A DNA stretch of 64,000 nt from Heyndrickxia coagulans DSM 1 = ATCC 7050 (GCF_000290615.1 NZ_ALAS01000206.1:26671-90670), one strand, 5' to 3'; positions 53,719 through 63,199 are shown, numbered from the stretch's first letter. Made by a program: numbers and translations. Notes: generated by a model not told the origin, from the sequence alone.

Positions 53719-54070
53719 ATAAACATTTTCGCGGCCAATACGGGCAATTCGGCCCCTGAAAGCGCGCCATGCCCCATGTTTCAACACGGCCGGAAAAAAT
53801 TTGAACAACATGGAAATGCATATCCATTCACTTTTTAACTTTCTTATAATATAATTAAATTATAGATGTTTGTACCGGTTTTTCTCCTCTGTTATAAAAA
53901 CCCGCTTTTTCTCATCTGTTTATATCGGGAGCGTCCTTCATTGTAAATGTTTTTTCGTTCTCCGGTTCAAGGAAAAATCCTTGGCTTTGGCAGAAGCCGC
54001 CCTTAAAGGAACGGCTCATTATGCGTAAAGTGTACATTATTTCACAAAAATATTTAGAAAGGGGCTAAAT
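53719..54070. other. Intergenic / yitT upstream region
   Basis: 350 bases without a credible gene. An AT-rich block with TATAAT (53845-53850) may be a promoter, but no matching -35 is present. No riboswitch was recognised. Confidence 0.4.
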
Positions 54071-54961
54071 ATGAAAGAAACTGCAAAAACATATGCATCA
54101 TTCAGACAGAAGAAAAACAAGTGGGTGATACTTGGCCAGCGCTTTATCTTTGTCAGCCTCGGCGCGATGATTATGGGGGTTGCCCTCCAACTTTTCCTTG
54201 TCCCGAACCAGATTCTAGACGGCGGCATCACCGGCATCTCGATTATCCTCTCCCACCTTGCCGGCTGGAAACTGGGCCCTATTATTTTCATCTTAAACCT
54301 CCCATTCTTTTATATCGGGTACAAGCAAATCGGAAAAACTTTTGCCTTGACCACCCTTTACGGCATCTCCGTCATGTCGGTGACAACCGTCCTGTTGACC
54401 CCCGTAAAAGTGTTTACGGATGATTTGCTGCTGTGTACGGTTTTCGGCGGCATTATCCTTGGCATCGGCGTCGGCCTTGTAATCCGCTGGGGAGGCTGCC
54501 TTGACGGAACAGAAGCGCTTGCCATTCTATTAAACAAAAAGCTTCCTTTCTCTGTCGGTGAAATTATACTCGGCCTCAATCTCTTCATTTTTACCTGTGC
54601 CGGCTTTGTGTTCAGCTGGAAATATGCCATGTATTCGGTCATTACCTATTTTATCGCCACAAAAGCAATCGACGTGGTTGTACAGGGGCTGGATGAATCC
54701 AAATCGGTATGGATCATCAGCGACGAGATGTATGACATCGGCGAAGCCATTATGGCCCGCCTCGGACGCGGAGTAACCTATCTGAACGGGGAAGGCGCTT
54801 ATACAGGAGACAATAAAAAAGTTATTTTCTGCGTCATCACCCGCCTTGAAGAAGCAAAATTGAAATCAATTGTAGAAGAATTTGACGAAAGCGCCTTTAT
54901 TGCGGTTGGAAACATATCGGAAGTGCGCGGCGGCAGATTTAAGAAAAAAGATATTCACTAA
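54071..54961 (+). CDS. YitT/YpjC-family membrane protein (DUF161 + DUF2179)
   Basis: A 296-residue protein with five or six membrane helices in the first 200 residues and a soluble C-terminal DUF2179 domain. FLVPNQILDGGITGISIIL and GGCLDGTEALAILLNKK are family hallmarks. The C-terminal domain shows GRGVTYLNGEGAYTG and VIFCVITRLEEAKLKSIV. The family is uncharacterised apart from hints of export. The ATG follows GAAAGGGG. Monocistronic, with the MifM-like promoter about 140 bases after the stop. Confidence 0.85.
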   Translation: MKETAKTYASFRQKKNKWVILGQRFIFVSLGAMIMGVALQLFLVPNQILDGGITGISIILSHLAGWKLGPIIFILNLPFFYIGYKQIGKTFALTTLYGISVMSVTTVLLTPVKVFTDDLLLCTVFGGIILGIGVGLVIRWGGCLDGTEALAILLNKKLPFSVGEIILGLNLFIFTCAGFVFSWKYAMYSVITYFIATKAIDVVVQGLDESKSVWIISDEMYDIGEAIMARLGRGVTYLNGEGAYTGDNKKVIFCVITRLEEAKLKSIVEEFDESAFIAVGNISEVRGGRFKKKDIH

Positions 54962-55101
54962 CGGCGTAAATGAGGACTGTCCATCCGGGCAGCCCTGTTT
55001 ATATGCACATATAACTTTTTCCATTTTCACGCTGTCCGGCCATACTCCCCTTCCCTTAAATTAGGATTCTTTCGTAGTGTATGGTAAAATGATGATTACG
55101 A

Positions 55102-55130
55102 TTGTAAAACAGATAAATTTAAAGTATACT
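55102..55130 (+). promoter_or_regulatory. Promoter of the mifM-like/yidC2 operon
   Basis: TTGTAA (55102-55107) and TATACT (55125-55130) are 17 bases apart. Transcription would start near 55137, about 27 bases before the leader ORF. Confidence 0.6.
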
Positions 55131-55163
55131 TTGTACTGATCTCTTTAAAGTGAGTGAATAGCT

Positions 55164-55472
55164 TTGATTCAAAACATCATCGATTTTGTAAATGATCCGG
55201 CCGTCTGCACGCTGTCATTTTACGTACTGGCAGCAGGTTTTCTTTATCTCAGCCGGTTTGTGATCAGGCCGGCAGCGTTTGTTGAAGCAAGGCCCGCCGC
55301 CATCATGCAGGATTTTACTGTACACACCCGCCCGGCTGCGGAATGCCGGTGCAATTTCTTTACGGTTTGGATTTTAAGTTGTGTCAGAATACGGACATAT
55401 CCTTCTGAGGATCCTGATCCGGAACCGGATTTAACGCCGGCCGGAGAGGGCAGGATTTGTGCAATATACTGA
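55164..55472 (+). CDS. MifM-like regulatory nascent-chain sensor (leader ORF of yidC2)
   Basis: A 102-residue ORF starting at TTG, with one N-terminal membrane segment (about 14-34, TLSFYVLAAGFLYLSRFVI) then RP-rich basic sequence. The C-terminus contains FFTVWILSCVRIR and then YPSEDPDPEPDL. The known B. subtilis MifM arrest region has TTWI, an Arg-Met a few residues on, then Pro and an acidic DEED run. Trp69-Ile70, Arg75-Ile76, Pro80 and acidic residues 82-89 line up with it. It lies immediately before yidC2 and its stop codon overlaps the yidC2 ribosome-binding site. The function inferred is to stall when membrane insertion is slow and so switch on yidC2. The weak start (TTG, AAAGTGAG upstream) is a caveat. 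Confidence 0.7.
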   Translation: MIQNIIDFVNDPAVCTLSFYVLAAGFLYLSRFVIRPAAFVEARPAAIMQDFTVHTRPAAECRCNFFTVWILSCVRIRTYPSEDPDPEPDLTPAGEGRICAIY

Positions 55473-55482
55473 AGGAGGATAT
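55397..55482 (+). promoter_or_regulatory. Stem that can mask the yidC2 ribosome-binding site
   Basis: ATATCCTTCT (55397-55406, codons 78-81 of the leader ORF) can pair with AGGAGGATAT (55473-55482) over 10 bp with one G-U wobble. The 3' arm is the yidC2 Shine-Dalgarno. A ribosome stalled at codons 83-89 would cover the 5' arm and free it. Confidence 0.65.
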
Positions 55483-55485
55483 TTC

Positions 55486-56259
55486 ATGAAAAGATTTTTC
55501 AGCTTCACATTGGTTTTAAGCGGTTTATTGTTCGTTTTGAGCGCATGTTCAAATACAAACGGCGGGCACAGCGGTGGATTTTTCCATCATTATTTTGTTG
55601 CCCCGTTTTCAATTGTCATTAAAGCAACGGCCCAGCTGCTTCATGGCGATTACGGGATTGCCATTATTGTTTTGACGTTAATCATCCGGCTGATTCTTAT
55701 GCCTTTTATGCTGCATACATTCAAAAAACAGCAAATCATGCAGGATAAAATGAAAGTTTTGAAGCCGGAAATGGATAAGCTGCAGGCAAAAATCAAAACG
55801 GCAAAAACGAAAGAAGAACAGGCAAAGCTTCAGCAGGAAATGATGGGGCTGTACCAAAAGCACGGCGTTAACCCGCTGAATATGGGCTGCCTGCCGATTA
55901 TCATCCAAATGCCGATTTTAATGGGATTTTATTATGCGATCCGCGGCTCAAAAGAAATTGCAACCCACTCCTTTTTATGGTTCAATCTCGGACAAGCGGA
56001 TATACCGATGGCCATTCTCGCCGGTGTCATTTATTTCATCCAGGCCCAGATTTCCCTGATCGGGGTCCCTGAAGAACAGAAAAAGCAAATGAAATACATG
56101 ATGCTCATGTCGCCGATCATGATCCTGTTTGTTTCTTTTTCAGCTCCGGCGGTTCTGCCGCTGTACTGGACGGTGAGCGGGCTGTTTATGATCGGGCAGA
56201 CGCTGATTCAGAAAAAATTTTATCAGACCCATCCACCGAAGGAAGAATCAAATTCATAA
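55486..56259 (+). CDS. yidC2: Membrane protein insertase YidC2 (YqjG/OxaA2-like)
   Basis: A 257-residue lipoprotein insertase of the Oxa1/YidC/Alb3 family. The signal peptide ends in the lipobox LSAC with lipidated Cys21. Five membrane segments follow, with the hydrophilic-groove helix (IVLTLIIRLILMPFMLH, whose Arg is functionally essential) and a cytoplasmic helical hairpin (KTKEEQAKLQQEMMGLYQKHG). GCLPIIIQMPILMGFYYAIR is the strongest family block. It inserts membrane proteins with or without SecYEG and is the inducible paralogue of SpoIIIJ. ATG 55486 is 7 bases after AAGGAGG, which overlaps the upstream stop codon. An in-frame GTG (55459) is rejected. Confidence 0.93.
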   Translation: MKRFFSFTLVLSGLLFVLSACSNTNGGHSGGFFHHYFVAPFSIVIKATAQLLHGDYGIAIIVLTLIIRLILMPFMLHTFKKQQIMQDKMKVLKPEMDKLQAKIKTAKTKEEQAKLQQEMMGLYQKHGVNPLNMGCLPIIIQMPILMGFYYAIRGSKEIATHSFLWFNLGQADIPMAILAGVIYFIQAQISLIGVPEEQKKQMKYMMLMSPIMILFVSFSAPAVLPLYWTVSGLFMIGQTLIQKKFYQTHPPKEESNS

Positions 56260-56295
56260 TTGCATCTTGATCGTTTGGTAGTCACTAAAATACAA

Positions 56296-56338
56296 AAAAA
56301 GCGGCGGGGGCACAGTTAATGTGTTCCCGCCGCTTTTT
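56296..56338 (+). terminator. Terminator of yidC2
   Basis: AAAAAGCGGCGGG (56296-56308) pairs with CCCGCCGCTTTTT (56326-56338); an inner CACA/TGTG extends the stem. T-rich tail. Confidence 0.9.
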
Positions 56339-56379
56339 GTTTTTGCATCCCCGGATTTCCGGGGATTTTTTATGCCGGT

Positions 56380-56943
56380 TTACTTCTGTTCAGCAACTGC
56401 CTCGTTTTCCTCCGGCTCGTGTTCATTTTGTTCCATTTCCTGATGCGGTTCTTCCGTATTTGCTGTATCATTCACAAATTGATACAGCCCGCGGTCCGGT
56501 TTGCGGATGCGCGGATCGAGTTTTTCGACGGATTTCATAAAAGAGGTCATATTAGCGATTTTAAAGCCGGTTTTTTCTTCGATCATCCGCTGCAGTTCAG
56601 CCCCTCTGATCGGTTCCGAAACCTCTTTTAATATTTGGATGGCCTCTTCTCTCATCTTGCCCGACTTGCTTCTTCTTGACGGCCGCGATTTCCGCACCTT
56701 TCTTTCTTTCGTAAGGACTTCGCCGCCGGAGGTTTCCGGCGGGACGGACGCAAGCGTATTAAAAGATACATATTCCGGTTTGCCGGATGCTGTTTCTGCC
56801 TGCTGACCTTCTTTTTCATCCAGCTCCCTTAATCTTTTAAAAATATATTCCCGTTCTTTTTGAAATTCCTGTATAACCCGGATCTCAGCGTCTTCCAGCT
56901 GCTCCAGGCGGATTTTTAGTGCCATTCTCTCATTAATCGTCAA
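56380..56943 (-). CDS. rok: Rok-like nucleoid-associated repressor
   Basis: A 187-residue protein whose two ends match B. subtilis Rok. The N-terminal oligomerisation coiled coil (NERMALKIRLEQLEDAEIRV, then FQKEREYIFKRLRELDEKE) aligns with Rok's NEREALRLRLEQL. The C-terminal winged helix (LQRMIEEKTGFKIANMTSFM, then RKPDRGLYQF) aligns with Rok's SGLEIPNMTTFM and KKPYRGQY. A basic linker (KSRPSRRSKSGK) separates them. Rok binds AT-rich DNA, silences foreign genes and represses comK. The acidic C-terminal tail (about 25 residues) is an addition. The start is TTG after GAGGG. AT-rich DNA lies upstream, consistent with autoregulation. Confidence 0.82.
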   Translation of the reverse strand: MTINERMALKIRLEQLEDAEIRVIQEFQKEREYIFKRLRELDEKEGQQAETASGKPEYVSFNTLASVPPETSGGEVLTKERKVRKSRPSRRSKSGKMREEAIQILKEVSEPIRGAELQRMIEEKTGFKIANMTSFMKSVEKLDPRIRKPDRGLYQFVNDTANTEEPHQEMEQNEHEPEENEAVAEQK

Positions 56944-57124
56944 TTTTATCCCTCGTTTCTTAAAATGTATGTATATATAGATTATAATATGAAACTAGTA
57001 AAATAAAAAGATAAAATAATTATTTTTTGTTAGAAAATTAGTAGCGAATAATTATTCATAAAGGGGCATGTCGAATTTTTGCGGTTTTCCACGGAATATG
57101 TTCAAATTATTCGAATGATTTCTA

Positions 57125-57153
57125 TTGCACCTATTTTTTGGATTTAGTAGAAT
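57125..57153 (+). promoter_or_regulatory. Sigma-A promoter of dhaS
   Basis: TTGCAC (57125-57130) and TAGAAT (57148-57153) are 17 bases apart. The predicted start lies inside the cre site that follows. Confidence 0.65.
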
Positions 57154-57158
57154 ATTAA

Positions 57159-57172
57159 TGTAAGCGCTGACA
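57159..57172. promoter_or_regulatory. Perfect cre site (CcpA operator) at the dhaS start
   Basis: TGTAAGCGCTGACA matches TGWNANCGNTNWCA at every fixed position. It overlaps the expected transcription start, a position typical of CcpA repression. Confidence 0.85.
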
Positions 57173-57241
57173 AACTGGCGCGCAAAGCAAGTGTATAAGG
57201 AGGCTTGTCTCCTTGAAATTAACATAAACGGAGGGGTTGGA

Positions 57242-58726
57242 ATGGAACAATTAACCGTGCAGTTGGATGAAAGGGTTCAGCATTTCCTTCAGGGCAAAAA
57301 GAAGATGTTCATTAACGGGCAATTTGTTGAAAGCGCATCCGGAAAAACATTTGACACGCCGAATCCGGCTACCGGCGAAACGCTGGCTACGGTCTATGAA
57401 GGGGATAAACAAGATATCGGCCGTGCCGTACAAGCCGCCAGAAAAGCATTTGATGAAGGCCCTTGGCCGCGGATGAACCCTGCCGATAGAAGCCGGTTAA
57501 TGTATAAATTGGCAGATCTGATGGAAGAGCACCGGGAAGCGCTGGCACAGCTCGAAACGCTCGACAACGGGAAACCGATCCGCGAAACGGCAAATGCCGA
57601 TATTCCGCTTGCCATTGAACATATGCGGTATTATGCCGGCTGGACAACGAAAATCACCGGCCAGACCATTCCCGTAAACGGCCCTTACTTTAACTATACC
57701 CGCCATGAACCGGTCGGGGTTGTCGGGCAAATCATCCCTTGGAACTTCCCTCTTTTAATGGCAATGTGGAAAATGGGCGCCGCGCTTGCGACCGGCTGCA
57801 CGATCATTTTAAAACCGGCTGAACAAACGCCGCTTTCCGCCCTTTATTTGGCGCAGCTGGTGAGCGAGGCCGGCTTCCCGGATGGCGTCATCAATATTGT
57901 GCCGGGCTTTGGGGAAACTGCCGGAGCCGCCCTTGTCGACCACCCGCTTGTGGATAAAATTGCCTTTACCGGTTCCACTGAAGTCGGGAAACTGATCATG
58001 GCCAATGCCTCGAAAACGCTAAAACGGGTCACGCTCGAACTTGGCGGAAAATCCCCGAACATTATTTTGCCGGATGCCGACTTATCGAAAGCGATTCCTG
58101 GCGCTTTAAACGGCGTAATGTTCAACCAGGGGCAAGTATGCTGCGCCGGTTCGCGCGTTTTCATTCAAAAGAAACATTTCGATAATGTCATTGCCGATAT
58201 GGCCTCCCACGCCCAGTCAATTAAGCAGGGCTTCGGGCTGAATAAAGATACGGAAATGGGGCCGCTTGTTTCAGATGAGCAGCAAGCGCGCGTTTTGAAT
58301 TATATTGAAAAAGGGCTTGATGAAGGGGCGGAAATTGTGACAGGCGGAAAAAAACCGCGTGAAGAAGGCTTCTTTGTTGAACCGACGATTTTTGCAGATG
58401 TCCGTGATGAGATGACGATCGCCAAAGAGGAAATTTTCGGCCCAGTCATTGCAGCAATGCCTTACGAATCCCTCGATGAAGTAATCAGCCGCGCCAACAA
58501 CAGCGAGTACGGGCTTGCGGCAGGGGTTTGGACGGAAAATGTGGCCAATGCGCACTATATTGCAAACCGTCTCCGAGCGGGAACGGTTTGGGTCAACTGC
58601 TACAATGTGTTTGATGCTGCTTCCCCGTTTGGCGGTTATAAACAATCCGGCATCGGGCGCGAGATGGGGTCCTACGCGCTCCAAAACTATACGGAAGTCA
58701 AAAGCGTCTGGATCGCCAATCCTTAA
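57242..58726 (+). CDS. dhaS: NAD(P)-dependent aldehyde dehydrogenase, DhaS-like
   Basis: A 494-residue class 1/2 aldehyde dehydrogenase oxidising aldehydes to acids. The cofactor-binding GSTEVGKLIM, the general-base Glu in LELGGKSPNI and the nucleophile Cys in FNQGQVCCAGSR are all present. FGGYKQSGIGRE at the C-terminus is the oligomerisation/catalytic loop. It is very similar in layout to B. subtilis DhaS. ATG 57242 is chosen (GGAGGGG upstream); the in-frame extension to 57191 is rejected. The cre site predicts repression on preferred sugars. Monocistronic with its own terminator. Confidence 0.92.
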   Translation: MEQLTVQLDERVQHFLQGKKKMFINGQFVESASGKTFDTPNPATGETLATVYEGDKQDIGRAVQAARKAFDEGPWPRMNPADRSRLMYKLADLMEEHREALAQLETLDNGKPIRETANADIPLAIEHMRYYAGWTTKITGQTIPVNGPYFNYTRHEPVGVVGQIIPWNFPLLMAMWKMGAALATGCTIILKPAEQTPLSALYLAQLVSEAGFPDGVINIVPGFGETAGAALVDHPLVDKIAFTGSTEVGKLIMANASKTLKRVTLELGGKSPNIILPDADLSKAIPGALNGVMFNQGQVCCAGSRVFIQKKHFDNVIADMASHAQSIKQGFGLNKDTEMGPLVSDEQQARVLNYIEKGLDEGAEIVTGGKKPREEGFFVEPTIFADVRDEMTIAKEEIFGPVIAAMPYESLDEVISRANNSEYGLAAGVWTENVANAHYIANRLRAGTVWVNCYNVFDAASPFGGYKQSGIGREMGSYALQNYTEVKSVWIANP

Positions 58727-58739
58727 AGGGCGGTTAAAA

Positions 58740-58770
58740 AGAAAAGCATCGGCAAAACCGATGCTTTTCT
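58740..58770. terminator. Bidirectional terminator between dhaS and odhB
   Basis: AGAAAAGCATCGG (58740-58752) pairs perfectly with CCGATGCTTTTCT (58758-58770) around a 5-base loop. Confidence 0.9.
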
Positions 58771-58779
58771 TTTATGCTT

Positions 58780-60066
58780 TTAAGATTCCAGCAGCAAATC
58801 TTCAGGATTTTCAATTAATGTTTTCACCGTTTTCAAGAAACCGACAGCATCTTTTCCATCAATGACGCGGTGGTCATAGGAAAGCGCCACGTACATCATC
58901 GGGCGGATTTCAATCCGGTCCCCATCGACTGCAACCGGGCGTTTTTGAATGGTGTGCATGCCGAGGATGCCAACCTGTGTCCCGTTGATAATCGGCGTTG
59001 AGAACAACGAGCCAAAGACGCCGCCGTTTGTAATCGTAAAGGTTCCGCCCTGCAGATCGCTTAATGCAAGTTTATTATCACGTGCTTTTTGGGCAAATGC
59101 AGCAATATCCGCTTCAATTTCCGCGAACGATTTCCGGTCGCAATCCCGGACAACCGGCACGACAAGCCCTTCTTCCGTGGATACCGCAATGCCGATATCA
59201 TAATATTTTTTCAAGAGCAGCTCATTGCCCTGAATTTCCGCATTGACATACGGATATTTCTTCAATGCCGCAACCACTGCTTTTGTAAAGAACGACATAA
59301 AGCCGAGACGGGTGTCATGATCTTTAACGAACTGTTCTTTTTTTCGCTTTCTTAAATCCATGACGGCCGACATATCAATTTCGTTGAATGTCGTCAGCAT
59401 CGCCGTTGTCTGTGTCACTTCAACGAGCCGTTTTGCGATCGTCTGGCGGCGGCGTGACATGCGGATTCTTTCAACCGGTTTGCCGGCTTCTTCTGCCACA
59501 GCTTTGCCGGCTGCAGGTTTTTCCGGTGCTGCCGGCGCTTTTGCCGCAGCTTGCGGATTGAAGGTTTCCACATCTTGTTTCCTTACCCTGCCAAGCGGAT
59601 CCACTGTCGGCACTTGCGATAAGTCAATGCCTTTTTCACGTGCCAGTTTGCGGGCAGCCGGAGAAGCAACCGGGCGGCTTTCGCTTTCTTCCTGAGCCGG
59701 CTTTGGCTGCTCCGGGGCAGGCGCTTGTGTTTGCGCCAGCGCCTGTGCTTGTGCCGGTTGTGGTGCTTGTGCCGGTTGCGGTGCTTCCGCTTCTTTTGGC
59801 GGCGCGGAAGGCGTTGCGTTGTTTTCCCCTGTTCCTTCGCCGACAATCGCAATGACATCGCCGACTTGGACTGTGTCCCCTTCTTCAAAAAGGAGGGACT
59901 GGACGACGCCTTCTTCTTCCGAAATGACTTCTACATTTACTTTATCTGTCTCAAGTTCTACAATATATTCCCCTTTATCTACATGGTCCCCCGGATGTTT
60001 CAGCCATTGTGCAATGGTTCCTTCCGTGATGGATTCTGCCAGTTCAGGCACTTTAATTTCAGCCAC
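58780..60066 (-). CDS. odhB: Dihydrolipoamide succinyltransferase (2-oxoglutarate dehydrogenase E2)
   Basis: A 428-residue E2 core of the TCA-cycle 2-oxoglutarate dehydrogenase complex. It has an N-terminal lipoyl domain with the lipoylated Lys in [11 protein letters not shown] (about Lys43), then an Ala/Pro/Gln/Glu linker (about 82-125). The E3/E1-binding domain ([19 protein letters not shown]) and the catalytic domain with [17 protein letters not shown] (catalytic His and Asp) follow. The linker contains near-perfect short repeats of PQPAQA type. ATG follows AAGGGAGG. It is co-transcribed with odhA, 153 bases upstream. Confidence 0.95.
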   Translation of the reverse strand: MAEIKVPELAESITEGTIAQWLKHPGDHVDKGEYIVELETDKVNVEVISEEEGVVQSLLFEEGDTVQVGDVIAIVGEGTGENNATPSAPPKEAEAPQPAQAPQPAQAQALAQTQAPAPEQPKPAQEESESRPVASPAARKLAREKGIDLSQVPTVDPLGRVRKQDVETFNPQAAAKAPAAPEKPAAGKAVAEEAGKPVERIRMSRRRQTIAKRLVEVTQTTAMLTTFNEIDMSAVMDLRKRKKEQFVKDHDTRLGFMSFFTKAVVAALKKYPYVNAEIQGNELLLKKYYDIGIAVSTEEGLVVPVVRDCDRKSFAEIEADIAAFAQKARDNKLALSDLQGGTFTITNGGVFGSLFSTPIINGTQVGILGMHTIQKRPVAVDGDRIEIRPMMYVALSYDHRVIDGKDAVGFLKTVKTLIENPEDLLLES

Positions 60067-60219
60067 AACACTTGTCCTCCCTTAAAAGTATCACTTTTTT
60101 TATATCAAAGCCTCCTCCTTCATCTTCCGAGCAGCGCGGGCTGCAGGATGAAGCGGGCAAAGCAACGGTTATTTTGCGCATAGGAAGCCCCCGCCCCTTG
60201 GGAAGGAGCGAGCCGCCGT

Positions 60220-63051
60220 TTAAGGGCGGGTAATGGCTTCAGTCAGAATTCTGTTTTGTTCTTTTTTATGGACGACCGGGTCGCCTTCCGACGGGCTTGA
60301 CCTTCTCGGCCGGCCGATGTATCGGATTTCTGCTCCCTGAGGCGCCAACTTTCTTAAATACGGTTCAACAAAAGACCAGGAACCCATATTCTCCGGCTCC
60401 TCCTGCATCCATACAATTTCTTTCGCGTTTTTAAAGCGCGCGAAGATTTCCTTCAATTCCTGTTCAGGGAAAGGATAAATTTGCTCGACCCTTACCGTAT
60501 GCAGCCAGCTCATATCCGCACCGTCCAGCTTTTCTTCCAAGTCTACAGCCACTTTCCCGCTGCAAAGCAGGATTCTTTCGACTGCACCCGTATTTTCCGT
60601 ATCCGGGCCTTCCAGCACGGTGTGGAATTTGCCATCTACCAGTACAGACGGCTCTACAGATGCCAGCGGGTGGCGAAGCAGGCTTTTTGGCGTCATGAGA
60701 ACGAGCGGGCGGATTTCTTCTTTTGCCAGCCATTTTGCCTGCCTTCTTAAAATATGGAAGTATTGGCCGGCTGTCGAGACATTCGCCACTGTCCAGTTAT
60801 TTTCCGCTGCCAGTTGCAGGAAGCGTTCCACCCTGCCGCTTGAATGTTCAGGGCCTTGCCCTTCGTATCCGTGCGGCAGCATCATGACAAGCCCTGATTT
60901 TTGCCCCCATTTTGCCCTGCCGGATGAAATGAACTGGTCAAACATGACCTGTGCCATGTTTGCAAAATCGCCGAACTGGGCTTCCCAAATGACGAGCGTA
61001 TCCGGCGAAAAGACGTTATAGCCGTATTCAAACCCGACAACGCCGGCTTCGGTCAGCGGGCTGTTATAAATGGCAAATGAAGTTTGAACGCCGGATAGAT
61101 GATGGTGCGGAATATATTCTTCCCCCGTCTGTTCGTCGTGCAGGACGAGATTGCGCTGTGCGAACGTGCCGCGCTGTGTATCCTGGCCGGTAAACCGGAT
61201 CGGCACGCCATCTTTTAAAATGGCTGCAAACGCGAGCGCTTCCGCATGGGCCCAGTCAATTTTCCCTTTTCCGTCAAAAACGTGTTCGCGGCGTTTCAAA
61301 ATCCGCGCCAGTTTTTTAAAGACGTGGAAGTTTTCAGGCCAGGCGAGCAATTCAGCATTCCAAGCCCTCAGTTCCTGTTCCGGCACCCCTGTTTTCATGC
61401 TCAAATAGCCTTTTTTCACATTTTCTGGGGGCTCCATGGCCGTATCGGGTTCTGCTTCGCCGTCTGGCACTTTTTCGTAAGCCGCCTGCAGTTTTTTCTG
61501 AACGGCTTCATCAATCGTTTTAACCTCTTCGGCTGTCAGGACGCCTTCTTTTACAAGCTGTTCACCGTAGATGGCCCTGACCGTCGGATGATTGTGCACC
61601 GCATGGTACATTACCGGGTTGGTTACCATCGGTTCATCCATTTCATTATGGCCGTAGCGGCGGTAGCCGACCAGGTCGATCACAAAGTCTTTATGGAATT
61701 TTTCGCGGTAAGCATAAGCAAACAGCGCCGCCTGTACGCATGCTTCCGGATCATCCGCATTCACATGGAGGATCGGCACTTCATAGCCTTTTGCCGGATC
61801 AGAAGCATATTTTGTTGACCTCGAGTCGTATGTTTCGGTCGTAAACCCGATATTGTTATTGGCGATGATATGGATGGTCCCGCCTGTCCCGTATCCGTTC
61901 AGCTTGCTCATATTCAGCGTTTCTGCGACAATGCCCTGCCCCGCAAATGCGGCATCCCCGTGGACAAGAATCGCAAATGCGCGGTCCGGATCGCGGTCCG
62001 GATAGCCCGCTTTGTTCCGGTTATCCTGCGCGGCACGTGTATACCCTTCGACAACAGGGTTGGCAACTTCCAGATGGCTTGGGTTGTTGGCAAGCACGAT
62101 ACGCGCGCCGATCGGGCCGCCGTTTTGCCCTTTTCTGTCCGCGCCGAGATGGTATTTAACATCGCCGGTCCATCCGTACGTAATGCCGATCGATCCTTCG
62201 GAAGGGATTAAATCTTTATTGGAAGCATGCTTAAATTCCGCAAAAATGAGCTCGTATGGTTTTTCAAGAATATGGGCAAGCACATTGAGGCGGCCTCTGT
62301 GCGCCATGCCGATATTAACGGTTTTCACACCCGTTTTGACCGCTTCCATGATCATTTGTTCCATCAGCGGAACGAGCGCATCAAGCCCTTCAATGGAAAA
62401 ACGCTTCTGCCCGACAAATGTCCGGTGAATAAATTTTTCAAATCCTTCCACATCTGAAAGGCGTTTTAAAATCCCGATTTTCTGTTCCCGGCCGAGTTCG
62501 CGGAAAAAGCTTCCCGATTCAACTGTCCGTTGCAGCCAGTGCTTTTCTTCCATGTCATGAATATGGTCAAACTCAAAGGCGACTTTTTGGGTGTACACTT
62601 CTTTTAAATAATTGATGGCATCAAGCCCGTTTTTGACCCTTTTGGGTGCATCCGGGCAAATAAAGGATGCCGGCACTTTTTTCAAATCTTCTTCGGTTAA
62701 ATCAAATTCTCCCAGTTCAATTCTTCTGACATCCCCAACAGGTTTTTGGAGCGGGTTGATATCCGCTGCGAGATGGCCAAAAGTCCGGATATTGTCCGCC
62801 AATTTGACAGCAGCGACCATTTTGCTGAAAATCGTCGGGTTTGCCGGCAATTGGAAAGAAATATCCGCCTGCCCCTGTGTCAGGCTCCCGCCTTCGGAAA
62901 CAGCGGGCGCGCCCCACTGGTCAAATACTTTTCTCGCCTCTTCGTCGATGCTGTCCGGATCTTCCAGGTATTGTTCATATAAATCCATGACATACCCAAG
63001 ATTAGGCCCGGAAAAACTTTCCCAAAATCCCTTTGGTGTAGTTGCATTCAT
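60220..63051 (-). CDS. odhA: 2-oxoglutarate dehydrogenase E1 component
   Basis: A 943-residue thiamine-diphosphate-dependent E1 that decarboxylates 2-oxoglutarate and transfers succinyl to the lipoyl group of OdhB. The length equals B. subtilis OdhA. The N-terminal peripheral segment ([19 protein letters not shown]) is followed by [16 protein letters not shown]. The ThDP motif is [17 protein letters not shown], with NNNIGFTTE. The transketolase-like C-terminal half has [21 protein letters not shown] and [20 protein letters not shown] precedes the ATG. The promoter region has an inverted TGTAAGCG pair, so regulation by carbon status is plausible. Confidence 0.96.
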   Translation of the reverse strand: MNATTPKGFWESFSGPNLGYVMDLYEQYLEDPDSIDEEARKVFDQWGAPAVSEGGSLTQGQADISFQLPANPTIFSKMVAAVKLADNIRTFGHLAADINPLQKPVGDVRRIELGEFDLTEEDLKKVPASFICPDAPKRVKNGLDAINYLKEVYTQKVAFEFDHIHDMEEKHWLQRTVESGSFFRELGREQKIGILKRLSDVEGFEKFIHRTFVGQKRFSIEGLDALVPLMEQMIMEAVKTGVKTVNIGMAHRGRLNVLAHILEKPYELIFAEFKHASNKDLIPSEGSIGITYGWTGDVKYHLGADRKGQNGGPIGARIVLANNPSHLEVANPVVEGYTRAAQDNRNKAGYPDRDPDRAFAILVHGDAAFAGQGIVAETLNMSKLNGYGTGGTIHIIANNNIGFTTETYDSRSTKYASDPAKGYEVPILHVNADDPEACVQAALFAYAYREKFHKDFVIDLVGYRRYGHNEMDEPMVTNPVMYHAVHNHPTVRAIYGEQLVKEGVLTAEEVKTIDEAVQKKLQAAYEKVPDGEAEPDTAMEPPENVKKGYLSMKTGVPEQELRAWNAELLAWPENFHVFKKLARILKRREHVFDGKGKIDWAHAEALAFAAILKDGVPIRFTGQDTQRGTFAQRNLVLHDEQTGEEYIPHHHLSGVQTSFAIYNSPLTEAGVVGFEYGYNVFSPDTLVIWEAQFGDFANMAQVMFDQFISSGRAKWGQKSGLVMMLPHGYEGQGPEHSSGRVERFLQLAAENNWTVANVSTAGQYFHILRRQAKWLAKEEIRPLVLMTPKSLLRHPLASVEPSVLVDGKFHTVLEGPDTENTGAVERILLCSGKVAVDLEEKLDGADMSWLHTVRVEQIYPFPEQELKEIFARFKNAKEIVWMQEEPENMGSWSFVEPYLRKLAPQGAEIRYIGRPRRSSPSEGDPVVHKKEQNRILTEAITRP

Positions 63052-63161
63052 TTTGAAAAACCTCCAGCTCTTCGTCCCTTATTCACTTTCGTATGGTTTC
63101 GCCTGGCGGATGCCAAAACGGAACCAAGAAATTATGTAACGATAAAGAATTTTGAAAGCTG

Positions 63162-63199
63162 TAACGCTTACAAACTCAATTTTAGCACTGTAAGCGTAA
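63162..63199. promoter_or_regulatory. Inverted TGTAAGCG repeats at the odhAB promoter
   Basis: TAACGCTTACA (63162-63172) and TGTAAGCGTAA (63189-63199) are inverted arms with one mismatch. One lies in the -10/-35 spacer and the other just downstream of the -10. They resemble cre half sites but lack one base of the full cre. Confidence 0.5.

Noticed and set aside
63162..63172. True cre site at odhAB
   Set aside because: The element is a 13-base palindrome missing one central base of the 14-base cre, so it is listed only as a candidate operator.
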